Shown here: in pieces, positions 32,121 to 40,850 of the stretch
Layout: each line of letters opens with the position of its first letter
Position numbering within the stretch: the first letter of the stretch is position 1
NCBI RefSeq assembly: GCF_001830555.1
Contig: NZ_MIAM01000049.1
Location: 89,531-131,552, forward strand
Source of the DNA: Sphingopyxis sp. RIFCSPHIGHO2_12_FULL_65_19
GTDB lineage: Bacteria; Pseudomonadota; Alphaproteobacteria; Sphingomonadales; Sphingomonadaceae
Length of the DNA: 42,022 bases
Reading direction: 5' to 3'
Notes under the pieces: generated by a model
What the model was told of the DNA's origin: nothing
What the model saw: the letters and a program-made list of their open reading frames with translations, nothing else
The model's database searches: none
Translations under genes and position numbers: made by a program

Positions 32121-35100
32121 TCAATAATAGTCCTGAAGCGGCTTTACTTCAAGACTGTGCGCGCGCAGCGCCCCGATCGCCTGCGTCGCCGCATCGCTTG
32201 CCGCGGCGGTCGTGTAATAGGCGATATCGGCGGCGAGCGCCGAGGCGCGGATCGACTGCGAATCCTGCAACGACTGCCAACCTTCGGTCGTGTTGAAGAT
32301 CAGCTGCACATCGCCATCCTTGATCCGGTCGACGATATGCGGGCGGCCTTCGGCAACCTTGTTGACGCGCTCGACCTCGATGCCCTGCTCCGCCAGATAG
32401 TCGGCGGTGCCGCCGGTCGCGATGACCTTCCAACCCCATGCCGTCAACTGGCGCACCGCGCCGATGATGCGCGGCTTGTCGCTGTCCTTGACCGACACGA
32501 ACACGCGGCCATCGGTGGGCAGGCGGTCGCCCGCGCCAAGCTGCGCCTTCGCGAAAGCGAGGTTGAAATTGCGATCGATTCCCATGACTTCGCCGGTGGA
32601 CTTCATTTCGGGGCTTAGCACCGGGTCGGTGCCGGGGAAGCGCGCAAAGGGGAACACCGCTTCCTTGACCGCGACATGCGCGATGTCTCGGTTGATCTTT
32701 GGCAGATCGGCCAGCTTCTCGCCCGCCATCACGCGCGCCGCGATCTTGGCGATCGGCGAACCCACCGCCTTGGCGACGAAGGGCACCGTGCGGCTGGCGC
32801 GCGGGTTGACCTCGATCAGGTAAACCTCGTCGCCCTTCACGGCGAACTGGATGTTCATCAGCCCGCGGACATCCAGCGCGCGCGCCAGCGCCTCGGTCTG
32901 CCGCTCGATTTCGGCAACAATCTCGGCCGACAAGCTGTAGGGCGGGATCGAACAGGCGCTGTCGCCCGAATGGACCCCGGCTTCCTCGATATGCTGGAGC
33001 ACGCCCGCGACGACCACGTCGACACCGTCGCACAAAGCGTCGACATCGACCTCGATCGCATCACGCAAATAACGGTCGATCAACACCGGGCTGTCCCCCG
33101 ACACCTGGACCGCGGTCTCGATATAATTTTCGAGCTGCGCCTGGTCGTCGACGATCTCCATCGCCCGGCCGCCGAGCACATAGGAGGGGCGCGTCAGCAC
33201 CGGATAACCGATGCGCGCCGCGACCGCGACGGCCTCCTCGCGGCTGCGCGCGATGCCGTTTTCGGGTTGTTTCAGGCCCAGTTTATTGACCAGCGCCGCG
33301 AACCGCTCGCGGTCTTCGGCCAGGTCGATCGCGTCGGGCGAGGTGCCGAGGATCGGGATGCCCGCGTCGGACAAGGCCTGTGCCAGTTTCAGTGGCGTCT
33401 GCCCGCCGAATTGCACAATCACGCCGACCAGTTCGCCCTTCGACATTTCGACATGCAGGATTTCCAGCACATCCTCGGCGGTCAGCGGCTCGAAATAGAG
33501 GCGATCCGACGTGTCATAATCGGTCGACACCGTTTCCGGGTTACAGTTGACCATGATCGTTTCATAGCCGGCCTCTTCCAATGCGAAGCAGGCGTGACAG
33601 CAGCAATAATCGAACTCGATCCCCTGCCCGATCCGGTTCGGTCCGCCGCCAAGGATGACGACTTTCTTGCGCTCGCTGGGGTTCGCCTCATTTTCAGGCT
33701 CGCCAAAGGTCGGGGCCTCATAGGTCGAATAAAGATAGGGCGTCTTGGCCGCAAATTCGGCGGCGCAGGTGTCGATCGTCTTGAAGACGGGCCGCACGCC
33801 CAGCTTGTGGCGCAGCGCGCGCACTTCGGCCTCGGTCACGCCGCCGGTCATTGCCTTTACGGCCTCATGGATCAGCCCGCTGCCGCGCGCGGTCGCACGG
33901 CGCGTTCCGGGCTGAAGGTTCGCGGACTGGAGCGCCAGATAGGCCAGCCTTTTGTCCGAAAAGCCCATGGCTTTGAGCTTGCGCAGCCCTTCGGCGTCAC
34001 GCGGCAGGCCGTTCTTGCACACGTCCTGCTCGGCCTCGACGATCTCGGCGATGCGTTCGAGGAACCACATGTCGTAACCCGCGACGCGGTTGATCTCCGA
34101 CAAGGGCAGCCCTTCGCGGATCGCCTGCGCGGCGTTGAGCAGCCGGTCGGGGGTGCGCTGCGCCAGCTCGCTGCGCAGCTGGTCATGGCTCGCGCCCTTC
34201 AGCCGCTCGACGAAGTTGAAACCCGAAAGCCCCGTCTCCAGCCCGCGCAGCGCCTTTTGCATCGATTCATGGATCGTGCGGCCGATCGCCATCACTTCGC
34301 CGACCGATTTCATCGCGGTCGACAGCGTCGCCTCGGCGCCCTTGAACTTCTCGAAGGCGAAGCGCGGGATCTTGGTCACGATATAATCGATGGTCGGCTC
34401 GAACGACGCCGGGGTGACCCCGGTGATGTCGTTCATAATCTCGTCGAGCGTGTAACCGACCGCCAGCTTCGCCGCGACCTTGGCGATCGGGAAGCCCGTC
34501 GCCTTCGACGCGAGCGCCGACGAGCGCGACACGCGCGGGTTCATCTCGATCACGATCAGGCGGCCGTCGGCGGGATTGACCGCGAACTGGACGTTCGATC
34601 CGCCCGTTTCGACCCCGATCTCACGCAGCACCGCGATGCTCGCGTTGCGCATGATCTGATATTCCTTGTCGGTCAGCGTCAGCGCCGGCGCGACGGTGAT
34701 GCTGTCGCCGGTGTGGACGCCCATCGGATCGACATTTTCGATCGAGCAGATGATGATGCAATTGTCCTTGCGGTCGCGGACCACCTCCATCTCATATTCT
34801 TTCCAGCCGAGGAGCGATTCCTCGATCAGGACTTCGGTGGTCGGCGAAGCGATCAGGCCGCCGCGGACGATCTGCTCGAACTCCTCGCGGTTGTACGCGA
34901 TGCCGCCGCCGGTGCCGCCCATGGTGAAACTGGGGCGGATGATCGACGGCAGGCCGGTGCGTTCGAGCACCGCGAACGCCTCGTCGAGCGTGTGCGCGAT
35001 GCCCGAGCGCGCGCTTTCCAGCCCGATCTTGTCCATTGCGTCGCGGAACTTGATCCGGTCCTCGGCCTTGTCGATCGCCTCGGCATCGGCGCCGATCATC

Positions 35101-35441
35101 TCGACGCCATATTTGGTCAGCGTGCCGTCGTTGAACAGCGCCAGCGCGGTGTTGAGCGCGGTCTGTCCGCCCATCGTCGGCAGCACCGCATCGGGGCGCT
35201 CCTTCGCGATGATCTTCGCGACGATCTCGGGCGTGATCGGTTCCACATACGTCGCGTCGGCGAGGTCGGGATCGGTCATGATCGTCGCCGGGTTGGAGTT
35301 GACGAGGACGATGCGATAGCCCTCCTCCTTCAACGCCTTGATCGCCTGCGTCCCCGAATAATCAAACTCGCACGCCTGACCGATAACGATCGGGCCGGCG
35401 CCGATGACGAGGATGGATTTTATGTCGGTTCTTTTGGGCAT
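32121..35441 (-). CDS. carB: Carbamoyl-phosphate synthase large subunit
   Basis: A complete 1106-residue CarB, with two ATP-grasp halves (first: [54 protein letters not shown]; second: [37 protein letters not shown]) and a C-terminal MGS allosteric domain. It makes carbamoyl phosphate for arginine and pyrimidine synthesis, using ammonia passed from CarA. It is separated from carA by a FitAB pair on the opposite strand and a lipoprotein gene. Its first 109 bases (35335-35443) are duplicated at 36162-36270. The start codon has only a weak AGG site, perhaps because the leader is new. A 931-residue opposite-strand ORF is a shadow. Confidence 0.97.
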   Translation of the reverse strand: MPKRTDIKSILVIGAGPIVIGQACEFDYSGTQAIKALKEEGYRIVLVNSNPATIMTDPDLADATYVEPITPEIVAKIIAKERPDAVLPTMGGQTALNTALALFNDGTLTKYGVEMIGADAEAIDKAEDRIKFRDAMDKIGLESARSGIAHTLDEAFAVLERTGLPSIIRPSFTMGGTGGGIAYNREEFEQIVRGGLIASPTTEVLIEESLLGWKEYEMEVVRDRKDNCIIICSIENVDPMGVHTGDSITVAPALTLTDKEYQIMRNASIAVLREIGVETGGSNVQFAVNPADGRLIVIEMNPRVSRSSALASKATGFPIAKVAAKLAVGYTLDEIMNDITGVTPASFEPTIDYIVTKIPRFAFEKFKGAEATLSTAMKSVGEVMAIGRTIHESMQKALRGLETGLSGFNFVERLKGASHDQLRSELAQRTPDRLLNAAQAIREGLPLSEINRVAGYDMWFLERIAEIVEAEQDVCKNGLPRDAEGLRKLKAMGFSDKRLAYLALQSANLQPGTRRATARGSGLIHEAVKAMTGGVTEAEVRALRHKLGVRPVFKTIDTCAAEFAAKTPYLYSTYEAPTFGEPENEANPSERKKVVILGGGPNRIGQGIEFDYCCCHACFALEEAGYETIMVNCNPETVSTDYDTSDRLYFEPLTAEDVLEILHVEMSKGELVGVIVQFGGQTPLKLAQALSDAGIPILGTSPDAIDLAEDRERFAALVNKLGLKQPENGIARSREEAVAVAARIGYPVLTRPSYVLGGRAMEIVDDQAQLENYIETAVQVSGDSPVLIDRYLRDAIEVDVDALCDGVDVVVAGVLQHIEEAGVHSGDSACSIPPYSLSAEIVAEIERQTEALARALDVRGLMNIQFAVKGDEVYLIEVNPRASRTVPFVAKAVGSPIAKIAARVMAGEKLADLPKINRDIAHVAVKEAVFPFARFPGTDPVLSPEMKSTGEVMGIDRNFNLAFAKAQLGAGDRLPTDGRVFVSVKDSDKPRIIGAVRQLTAWGWKVIATGGTADYLAEQGIEVERVNKVAEGRPHIVDRIKDGDVQLIFNTTEGWQSLQDSQSIRASALAADIAYYTTAAASDAATQAIGALRAHSLEVKPLQDYY

Positions 35442-35452
35442 TGCCTACTTCG

Positions 35453-35484
35453 CTATCATTGCATACATTGATTGCATTGCAATC
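35453..35484. promoter_or_regulatory. FitA-type operator overlapping a carB promoter
   Basis: GATTGCA-T-TGCAATC (35470-35484) is a perfect inverted repeat 14 bases before the antitoxin start, as for ribbon-helix-helix operators. On the minus strand it overlaps the -35 of a possible carB promoter: TTGCAA (35477-35482), 18-base spacer, TGATAG (35453-35458). carB could thus be affected by the antitoxin. The palindrome is clear; the promoter is a pattern match only. Confidence 0.5.
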
Positions 35485-35498
35485 ACGGGAGAACGGTG

Positions 35499-35768
35499 AT
35501 GGGTGCGGTGACGATCCGGAACCTCGACGACACGGTCAAACACAACGCCAGACTGGCCGCGGCGGCGAATGGCCGATCGCTGGAGGCTGAACTGCGCGCG
35601 CTGCTGGAGCGTACCTATGCCGGTGCGCAAGACGAACGTGCCGCGCGCATTCGGGCGATGAGCGGACGGGAGTTTGTCGAGCATCTGGTCAAGGTCGCGA
35701 ACGGCGCCGAACTCGAATTGCCCGAGCGAACCGTTGACCCGCATCGGGATGTCTTCGGTGCTGATTGA
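35499..35768 (+). CDS. FitA-like ribbon-helix-helix antitoxin
   Basis: From the ATG at 35499 (GGGAGAACGGTG upstream), 89 residues. MGAVTIRNLDDTVKHNARLA then AAANGRSLEAELRALLERTY is the FitA/StbC type RHH N-terminus, and the C-terminal part should wrap the PIN toxin. It overlaps the toxin gene by 20 bases. By family knowledge it neutralises the toxin and represses its own operon through the GATTGCATTGCAATC palindrome just upstream. It lies in an unusual place, between carB and the rest of the car operon. Confidence 0.9.
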   Translation: MGAVTIRNLDDTVKHNARLAAAANGRSLEAELRALLERTYAGAQDERAARIRAMSGREFVEHLVKVANGAELELPERTVDPHRDVFGAD

Positions 35769-36168
35769 CACCAACGTCTGGAGCGAATTGTCCAAAGCCC
35801 GTCCGGACCAGAGCGTCAATGATTTCATATCGCACCATTTCGAAGATGCTTGGCTGTCAGCCCTTGTTCTTGGTGAAGTGCGATATGGCATTGCGCGACT
35901 GACCGATACGGCGCGGCGCGAGCGGCTCGTTACCTGGTTTGATGACCTTACGTTCCGGCTGGAGGAACGAACCCTCAACTTCGACGCCAACGACGCCCAA
36001 GCGTATGCCGACGTCAAGGCCCGGCTTGCCGCAGCCGGGACGTTGATTGCCGAACTCGACATGCTCATCGCCGCACAGGCCATCGCCGCGGGCATGCCGC
36101 TCGTCACGCGCAACCTGTCGGACATGGAAAGAACGGGCGCCACCATCATCAACCCTTGGCAGCCTTGA
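35749..36168 (+). CDS. FitB-like PIN-domain toxin
   Basis: From the ATG at 35749, 139 residues form a complete PIN domain: [11 protein letters not shown] with the first Asp, the [15 protein letters not shown] glutamate, and the acid cluster [20 protein letters not shown] then RNLSDME. These fit a FitB/VapC type endoribonuclease. The stop codon TGA (36166-36168) falls inside the right-hand duplicate of the carB 5' end, so the gene abuts the duplication. Target RNA unknown. Confidence 0.92.
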   Translation: MSSVLIDTNVWSELSKARPDQSVNDFISHHFEDAWLSALVLGEVRYGIARLTDTARRERLVTWFDDLTFRLEERTLNFDANDAQAYADVKARLAAAGTLIAELDMLIAAQAIAAGMPLVTRNLSDMERTGATIINPWQP

Positions 36169-36270
36169 TCGTCTGTGTCCCCATATAGTCGAACTCGCAC
36201 GCCTGACCGATAACGATCGGGCCGGCGCCGATGACGAGGATGGATTGGATGTCGGTTCTTTTGGGCATTA
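36162..36270 (-). pseudogene. Duplicated 5' end of carB
   Basis: These 109 bases match 35335-35443 at 101 positions. In translation they read [20 protein letters not shown] and [19 protein letters not shown], then a stop, that is the first 39 codons of CarB with changes at a few residues. Its ATG (36266-36268) overlaps the stop of the lipoprotein gene (TAATG), an arrangement expected of the original carB start. It therefore looks like the ancestral carB beginning, cut off when the FitAB segment entered. The functional carB copy has taken over at 35441. Confidence 0.9.
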
Positions 36271-36576
36271 TTTTTGTTCTTCTGCTACGTATGCTTCGTT
36301 GCCGACGAAGCCGAGTTTGATGTGGTTCGCGAATTGGGGCTTCTTCAGTTCGCGGAAAACACAATCGAGGGTTTCATATTTCGCATCGGGTGATGGCGGG
36401 TCCATCGTTACCTGGTCGTCGCCTTCCAACTTGAGCGTGCCTGGAGTTGCGCCACACAGCTTTTCAACCTCAGACAAAGCCAACTTCAATTTTTCGGTTT
36501 GGACGTTCGCGGGCGTCGCCGCACAGCCCGTCAGCGCGAGTAAGGGAACGACTACCGACGCGACGCGACGTTTCAC
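36268..36576 (-). CDS. Small lipoprotein between carA and carB
   Basis: A 102-residue protein with a lipoprotein signal ([20 protein letters not shown], lipobox LTGC, C18) and a short mature part with two Cys ([19 protein letters not shown]) that may form a disulfide. No family recognised. Its start overlaps the carA stop by 4 bases (ATGA) and its stop overlaps the start of the carB remnant. Its base composition is lower in GC than its neighbours. It may be a passenger of the car operon; function unknown. Confidence 0.75.
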   Translation of the reverse strand: MKRRVASVVVPLLALTGCAATPANVQTEKLKLALSEVEKLCGATPGTLKLEGDDQVTMDPPSPDAKYETLDCVFRELKKPQFANHIKLGFVGNEAYVAEEQK

Positions 36577-37847
36577 TTCAGCCCACCCACAAACGTCTCG
36601 AACAGATAGAAGCTGTCCTGCGGCCCCGGGCTCGCCTCGGGGTGGTATTGCACGCTGAACGCGTTCTTCCCCGTGATCGCGATGCCGCAGTTCGATCCGT
36701 CGAACAGGCTCTTGTGCGTCTCGACCACGCCCGCGGGCAGCGTCGCCGCATCGACCGCGAAGCCGTGGTTCATGCTGGTGATCTCGACCACGCCGTCGGA
36801 GAAATCGCCGCCGACGCGCTGCACCGGATGGTTCGCGCCGCGGTGGCCCTGATGCATCTTGACCGTTTTCGCGCCCGCGGCGAGCGCGAGCAGCTGGTGG
36901 CCGAGGCAGATGCCGAAGATCGGGACATTGCGTTCGAGCAGCCCCTTGATCACCGGCACCGCATAGTCGCCCGTCGCCGCCGGGTCGCCGGGGCCGTTCG
37001 ACAGGAACACCCCCGCGGGGCGCAGCGCGACAATCTCTTCGAGGCTGGTTTTTGCGGGCACCACGGTGACGCGCGCGCCGGCCTTGACCAAATTGCGGAA
37101 GATATTGTCCTTCGCGCCATAATCGACCGCGACGACGTGGGGTTTCTTGTCTCCCTCCCGCTCGCGGGAGGGGTTAGGGGTGGGCATTTCGGCAAGCGTC
37201 GGTTCGGAATTCGGCCCACCCTCGACCCCTCCCGCAAGCGGGAGGGGGGAATTGGCATAGCCCTTACCGAGCGCCCAAACCCCCGCATCCCATTCACCCT
37301 GCCGCTCGCGCGTCACCGTCTTGGCGAGGTCCATGCCCTCCAGTCCCGGCCAGCCCTGTGCCAGCATCAACAGCTTGTCGATGTCGAACTTGCCTTCGGG
37401 ATGATGCGCGACCACGCCGGTCGGCGCGCCCCCATCCCGGATGCGCCGCGTCAGCGCGCGCGTGTCGATACCGGCGAGGCCGATCAGCCCCTGCGCCGCC
37501 ATCCATTCGGGCAGCGTCTGGACACTGCGAAAATTGCTGGGCAGCGTCGGAAGCTCGCGGGTGATGCACCCGATCGCCGCACGCTTGTCGCGCTCCATGT
37601 CTTCGGGATTGGCGCCGACGTTGCCGATATGCGGAAAGGTAAAGGTGATGATCTGCCCCGCATAAGACGGGTCGGTCAGGATTTCCTGATAGCCGGTCAT
37701 CGCGGTGTTGAAACAAATCTCGCCCACACCTGCACCGGCCGCGCCATAACCGACGCCCCACAGGATCGTGCCATCGGCAAGGACGAGGACGCCGGTGGCG
37801 CCCGAGGGCTGGACCGCAGGCGCGGCAGAGGGGTTGGCAGGTGCCAT
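36573..37847 (-). CDS. carA: Carbamoyl-phosphate synthase small subunit with an in-frame repeat insertion
   Basis: A 424-residue glutamine amidotransferase subunit. The N-terminal domain ends near residue 190, and the class I GATase domain has the nucleophile C314 (FGICLGHQ) and H402/E404 (VQYHPEA). It supplies ammonia to CarB. Compared with E. coli CarA (382) it is longer; residues about 199-232 (NSPLPLAGGVEGGPNSEPTL, then AEMPTPNPSREREGD) come from two inverted copies of a dispersed GC-rich palindrome. The insertion lies in the linker between the two domains and keeps the frame. It overlaps the lipoprotein gene by 4 bases. Confidence 0.96.
   Translation of the reverse strand: MAPANPSAAPAVQPSGATGVLVLADGTILWGVGYGAAGAGVGEICFNTAMTGYQEILTDPSYAGQIITFTFPHIGNVGANPEDMERDKRAAIGCITRELPTLPSNFRSVQTLPEWMAAQGLIGLAGIDTRALTRRIRDGGAPTGVVAHHPEGKFDIDKLLMLAQGWPGLEGMDLAKTVTRERQGEWDAGVWALGKGYANSPLPLAGGVEGGPNSEPTLAEMPTPNPSREREGDKKPHVVAVDYGAKDNIFRNLVKAGARVTVVPAKTSLEEIVALRPAGVFLSNGPGDPAATGDYAVPVIKGLLERNVPIFGICLGHQLLALAAGAKTVKMHQGHRGANHPVQRVGGDFSDGVVEITSMNHGFAVDAATLPAGVVETHKSLFDGSNCGIAITGKNAFSVQYHPEASPGPQDSFYLFETFVGGLK
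37151..37249. repeat. REPIN-like palindromic element inside carA
   Basis: Two GC-rich hairpins lie in inverted orientation: CCCTCCCGC-TC-GCGGGAGGG (37153-37172) and CCCCTCCCGC-AA-GCGGGAGGGG (37226-37247), with inward flanks GGGTGGGC and GCCCACCC that also pair. The whole is about 99 bases, exactly 33 codons. It is the same family as the repeats around the DUF559 gene at 38500-38921. Confidence 0.85.
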
Positions 37848-37978
37848 TCAACATGCTCCGGACGGGGGGCTAAACGGCCGACCAAGTAGGCGGCAAAAAA
37901 GTGATTCACAAGCTATCGGATTATGAATCTTCCCGCTAGAGAGGGTCTTTCCGAAATTTGAGAGCCATGGGGACACGC

Positions 37979-38431
37979 ATGATTCGTGACGACATCAAGG
38001 CTGCGCAGGTTGCCGCGATGAAAGCCGGCGACAAGGCGCGTCTGGGCACCATCCGGCTGATGCTGGCAAAGATCAAGGACAAGGACATTGAACTCCGCAC
38101 CGGCACCGCGCCGGCCGACGACGATGTGCTGGTCACCGACGTCTTGCAGAAAATGGTCAAGCAGCGCCGCGAATCGATCGCCATGTACGAACAGGGCAAT
38201 CGCCAGGAACTGGCGGACATCGAGGCGGCCGAAGTCGCCGTGATCGAGGATTTCCTGCCCGCGCAGCTTTCCGATGAAGAAGCGACGGCCGCGATCAAGG
38301 CGATCGTCGTCGAGCTGGGCGCAGAGAGCCTGAAAGACATGGGCAAGGTGATGGCCGCGGTGAAGGACCGGCTTGGCAGCCAGCTCGACATGAGCAAGGC
38401 AAGCGGATGGGTGAAGGGGGCTTTGTCCTAA
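37979..38431 (+). CDS. GatB/YqeY domain-containing protein
   Basis: A 150-residue protein of the YqeY family: MIRDDIKAAQVAAMKAGDKA then RLGTIRLMLAKIKDKDIE, then KMVKQRRESIAMYEQGNRQE, then AEVAVIEDFLPAQLSDEE and the closing KDMGKVMAAVKDRLG. The domain resembles the tail of GatB, which binds tRNA in amidotransferases; the freestanding form has no settled role. The ATG at 37979 is preceded by GGGGA; one at 37967 is a second option. It lies between carA (divergent) and dnaG, a common order in sphingomonads. Confidence 0.92.
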   Translation: MIRDDIKAAQVAAMKAGDKARLGTIRLMLAKIKDKDIELRTGTAPADDDVLVTDVLQKMVKQRRESIAMYEQGNRQELADIEAAEVAVIEDFLPAQLSDEEATAAIKAIVVELGAESLKDMGKVMAAVKDRLGSQLDMSKASGWVKGALS

Positions 38432-38451
38432 GGAGGCATGCCCTCCCCTAG

Positions 38452-38473
38452 CCCTTCCCATAAATGGGAGGGG
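38452..38473. repeat. Degenerate GC-rich palindrome after the YqeY gene
   Basis: CCCTTCCCAT-AA-ATGGGAGGGG is an inverted repeat with one mismatch, 20 bases after the YqeY stop and 27 bases before the DUF559 inverted repeat. It belongs to the same family and may be an older copy. Confidence 0.65.
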
Positions 38474-38499
38474 GATTGATTGGGCCGCTAACGCATATT

Positions 38500-38535
38500 C
38501 TCCCCTCCCGCTTGCGGGAGGGGTCGGGGGAGGGC
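38500..38535. repeat. Left 36-base inverted repeat of the DUF559 cassette
   Basis: 38500-38535 is the exact reverse complement of 38886-38921 over 36 bases. The repeat contains its own hairpin CCCCTCCCGC-TT-GCGGGAGGGG (38502-38523) and a GGGGGAGGG inner end (38526-38534) that stands just before the DUF559 start codon. Confidence 0.9.
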
Positions 38536-38538
38536 CTG

Positions 38539-38925
38539 TTGGATAAGGGCTACAAACGACCCACCGGGCGCTCTCGCGAACTCCGCAACAACGCGACCGA
38601 GGCGGAACGGAAACTCTGGATCCAAATCAGCGCCCGCAAGCTTGCAGGCGTGCGCTTCAATCGCCAGTTCCCTATCGGGCCATTCATCTGCGATTTCGTT
38701 TCCCGCACGGCCAAGCTAGTGATCGAAGTCGATGGCGGGCAACACGCGGTTGATGTAGAAAAAGACCAATCGCGCACAGCCTTTCTGGAAGCACAGGGAT
38801 ATCGGGTGATCCGGTTCTGGAACAATGATGTGGTGGAACGGATCGAGGGCGTCGTGAGCGAGATCGAGCGTGTGCTTGCGGACATGCCCTCCCCCGACCC
38901 CTCCCGCAAGCGGGAGGGGAGTTAA
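38539..38925 (+). CDS. DUF559 endonuclease-like protein inside an inverted repeat
   Basis: Taken from TTG 38539 (GGGGGAGGG is just upstream), 128 residues. The core ELRNNATEAERKLWIQISAR, GVRFNRQFPIGPFICDF, and LVIEVDGGQHAVDVEKDQSR is the DUF559/Vsr-like fold with the PD-(D/E)xK-type acid residues (ICDF, EVDGGQH). The final residues ADMPSPDPSRKREGS are encoded by the right-hand repeat, as in the carA insert. The frame is open further upstream, so the start is uncertain. It splits the usual YqeY-dnaG neighbourhood. DUF559 proteins are predicted nucleases without a settled role. Confidence 0.8.
   Translation: MDKGYKRPTGRSRELRNNATEAERKLWIQISARKLAGVRFNRQFPIGPFICDFVSRTAKLVIEVDGGQHAVDVEKDQSRTAFLEAQGYRVIRFWNNDVVERIEGVVSEIERVLADMPSPDPSRKREGS
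38886..38921. repeat. Right 36-base inverted repeat of the DUF559 cassette
   Basis: This is the reverse complement of 38500-38535 without mismatch. It codes for the last residues of the DUF559 protein and carries GGAGGGGAG (38913-38921), placed 4 bases before the GTG of dnaG, so it acts as the dnaG ribosome-binding site. Confidence 0.9.
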
Positions 38926-40812
38926 GTGACCCTCACCCCGCAATGGCTGGACGAACTGCGCGCGCGCGTCACGCTGTCGACCCTCATCGGCCGCACCGTG
39001 AAGGTCACGCGCGCCGGGCGCGAGTATAAAGCCTGCTGCCCCTTCCATAACGAAAAGACGCCCAGCTTCACGATCAACGACGAAAAGGGCTTCTACCACT
39101 GCTTCGGGTGCAGCGCGCATGGCGATGCGATCCGCTGGATGACCGACCAGCGCGGGCTGTCGTTCATGGACGCGGTGAAGGAACTCGCCGCCGAGGCCGG
39201 CATGGACGTCCCCGCCGCCGACCCGCGCGCCGCGAAAAAGGCCGAGGAGGCGGCGAGCCTGCGCGATGTCGTACAGGGCGCGGCCGACTGGTTCACCCAG
39301 CAGCTCGGCAGCAGCAACGGCGCCCCGGCGCGCGAATATCTCGCCAAGCGCGGGATTTCGGAGGCGACGCGCAAGACGTTCGGTTTCGGCCTCGCGCCCG
39401 ACAGCCGCAGCGCATTGAAGGAAGCGCTCAAGAAATTCCCCACCGCGATGCTCGTCGAATCGGGGATGCTGATCGCGGTCGATGACAAGGAACCGTACGA
39501 CCGCTTCCGCGGCCGCCTGATGATCCCGATCCGCGACGCGCGCGGGCGCGTGATCGCCTTCGGCGGGCGCATCTTGGGCGACGGCGAGCCCAAATATCTG
39601 AACTCGCCCGACACGCCTTTGTTCGACAAGGGGCGCGTTCTCTACAATCTCGACAAAGCCAGCCCTGCGTCGCGGCAGACGAACCGGATCATCGTCGTCG
39701 AAGGCTATATGGACGTCATCGCGCTCGCCGAGGCAGGGATCGCCGACGCGGTCGCGCCGCTCGGCACCGCGCTGACCGAGGCGCAGCTGGGGCTGATCTG
39801 GCGGATGGTGCCGGTGCCGATCCTCTGCTTCGATGGCGATGCGGCGGGACAGAAAGCGGCGATGCGCGCCGCGATGCGCGCGCTCCCCCTGCTCCGTCCC
39901 GGTTTCAGCCTTGCCTTTGCGACGCTGCCGGCGGGGCAGGACCCCGACGACATCGTTCGCGCCAGGGGGGCCGAAGGGTTCAATGCGATCCTTGAAGACA
40001 CGCAGCCGCTGGTCGAACGGCTGTGGGCGCATGAGGTCAGCGCCGGTCCGCTCGCGACCCCGGAGGAACGGGCAGCGCTCAAGACGCGGCTGCTCGCACA
40101 CGCCGATGCGATCGAGGATGCCGACGTCCGCCACCATTATCGCGAAGCATTCCGCGAGCGGCTCGATGCCCTGTTCGCCCGGCAACGCCCGGAGCGGCCG
40201 CAGCGCCAGCCGTGGACGCCGAACCCGCCGCGCGGCGGATCCTATGGCGGCAACCGGCGCTTTGTCCCCGATCCGCGGCTGCAACCTCCGGCGGATGAGA
40301 CGCGTTCCATCGGACAGGCCGGAATTGCGGCGCCATTGATCGCCGCCCTGATCGGCGGCCTGCTCCGCTATCCGGGCATTATTCGACGCCATGACGAGGA
40401 GTTGGCAAGGCTTGCGATCGGTGACCCGCAGGATGCGGAACTGCTCGATGCGATGCTTGACATCGGCCTGCGGCAAGAAGGGCTTGATTGCGAGGGCTTG
40501 CTTGCCATATTGGAGCCAATGAAAGTGTATAATAGGGCGACGACATTGCTCCGAGCCGATGGAATGCACTTCTCATTCAATCGCTCGCCGAAAAAGAATG
40601 AGGCTATCGATCATAATCGGGCGCAGAGGGAGCTTTCCGAGTTTATCTCTCTCGTAAATACGCAGGCGGAGCTGAAAATGCGTCGTTTGCACGCCGACGA
40701 GATCGCAAGAGCCAGACTCGATGAACAGTCCATCGCCGAGCAGCAACGGCTGCGAGCGATGGATGAAGACCTGATGCACCGGCTTCAGGCGCTGCGCGAA
40801 GGCAGCGTCTAG
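38926..40812 (+). CDS. dnaG: DNA primase
   Basis: A 628-residue primase that makes RNA primers at the replication fork. The zinc finger has C38, H41, C59 and C62 (CCPFHNEKTPSF, GFYHCFGCSAHGD). The catalytic RNAP basic region and TOPRIM (IIVVEGYMDVIALAEAG, CFDGDAAGQKAA) follow, with a DnaB-binding C-terminal region from about 470. The GTG start at 38926 directly follows the DUF559 stop, with the repeat-derived GGAGGGGAG as ribosome-binding site. The last ~200 bases are visibly less GC-rich than the rest. rpoD lies 38 bases downstream. Confidence 0.96.
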   Translation: MTLTPQWLDELRARVTLSTLIGRTVKVTRAGREYKACCPFHNEKTPSFTINDEKGFYHCFGCSAHGDAIRWMTDQRGLSFMDAVKELAAEAGMDVPAADPRAAKKAEEAASLRDVVQGAADWFTQQLGSSNGAPAREYLAKRGISEATRKTFGFGLAPDSRSALKEALKKFPTAMLVESGMLIAVDDKEPYDRFRGRLMIPIRDARGRVIAFGGRILGDGEPKYLNSPDTPLFDKGRVLYNLDKASPASRQTNRIIVVEGYMDVIALAEAGIADAVAPLGTALTEAQLGLIWRMVPVPILCFDGDAAGQKAAMRAAMRALPLLRPGFSLAFATLPAGQDPDDIVRARGAEGFNAILEDTQPLVERLWAHEVSAGPLATPEERAALKTRLLAHADAIEDADVRHHYREAFRERLDALFARQRPERPQRQPWTPNPPRGGSYGGNRRFVPDPRLQPPADETRSIGQAGIAAPLIAALIGGLLRYPGIIRRHDEELARLAIGDPQDAELLDAMLDIGLRQEGLDCEGLLAILEPMKVYNRATTLLRADGMHFSFNRSPKKNEAIDHNRAQRELSEFISLVNTQAELKMRRLHADEIARARLDEQSIAEQQRLRAMDEDLMHRLQALREGSV

Positions 40813-40850
40813 AACCGAAACCACTTATTGCCCCAAGGCAAGGAACAAGA

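Noticed and set aside
32676..35471. 931-residue open frame opposite carB
   Set aside because: It is a shadow of carB with low-complexity His/Arg/Asp-rich composition and no recognisable domain.
37151..37249. GC-rich hairpins in carA as a terminator or attenuator
   Set aside because: They are in the coding region, in frame and have no T-run; the same repeat is found elsewhere in the window, so a dispersed element is the better explanation.
36447..37889. 480-residue open frame opposite carA containing SLPLAGGVRGG
   Set aside because: The repeat peptide appears since the palindrome reads alike on both strands; the rest has no family features and carA is certain.
38716..40569. 617-residue open frame opposite dnaG and DUF559
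   Set aside because: Shadow of dnaG; no start context or domain.
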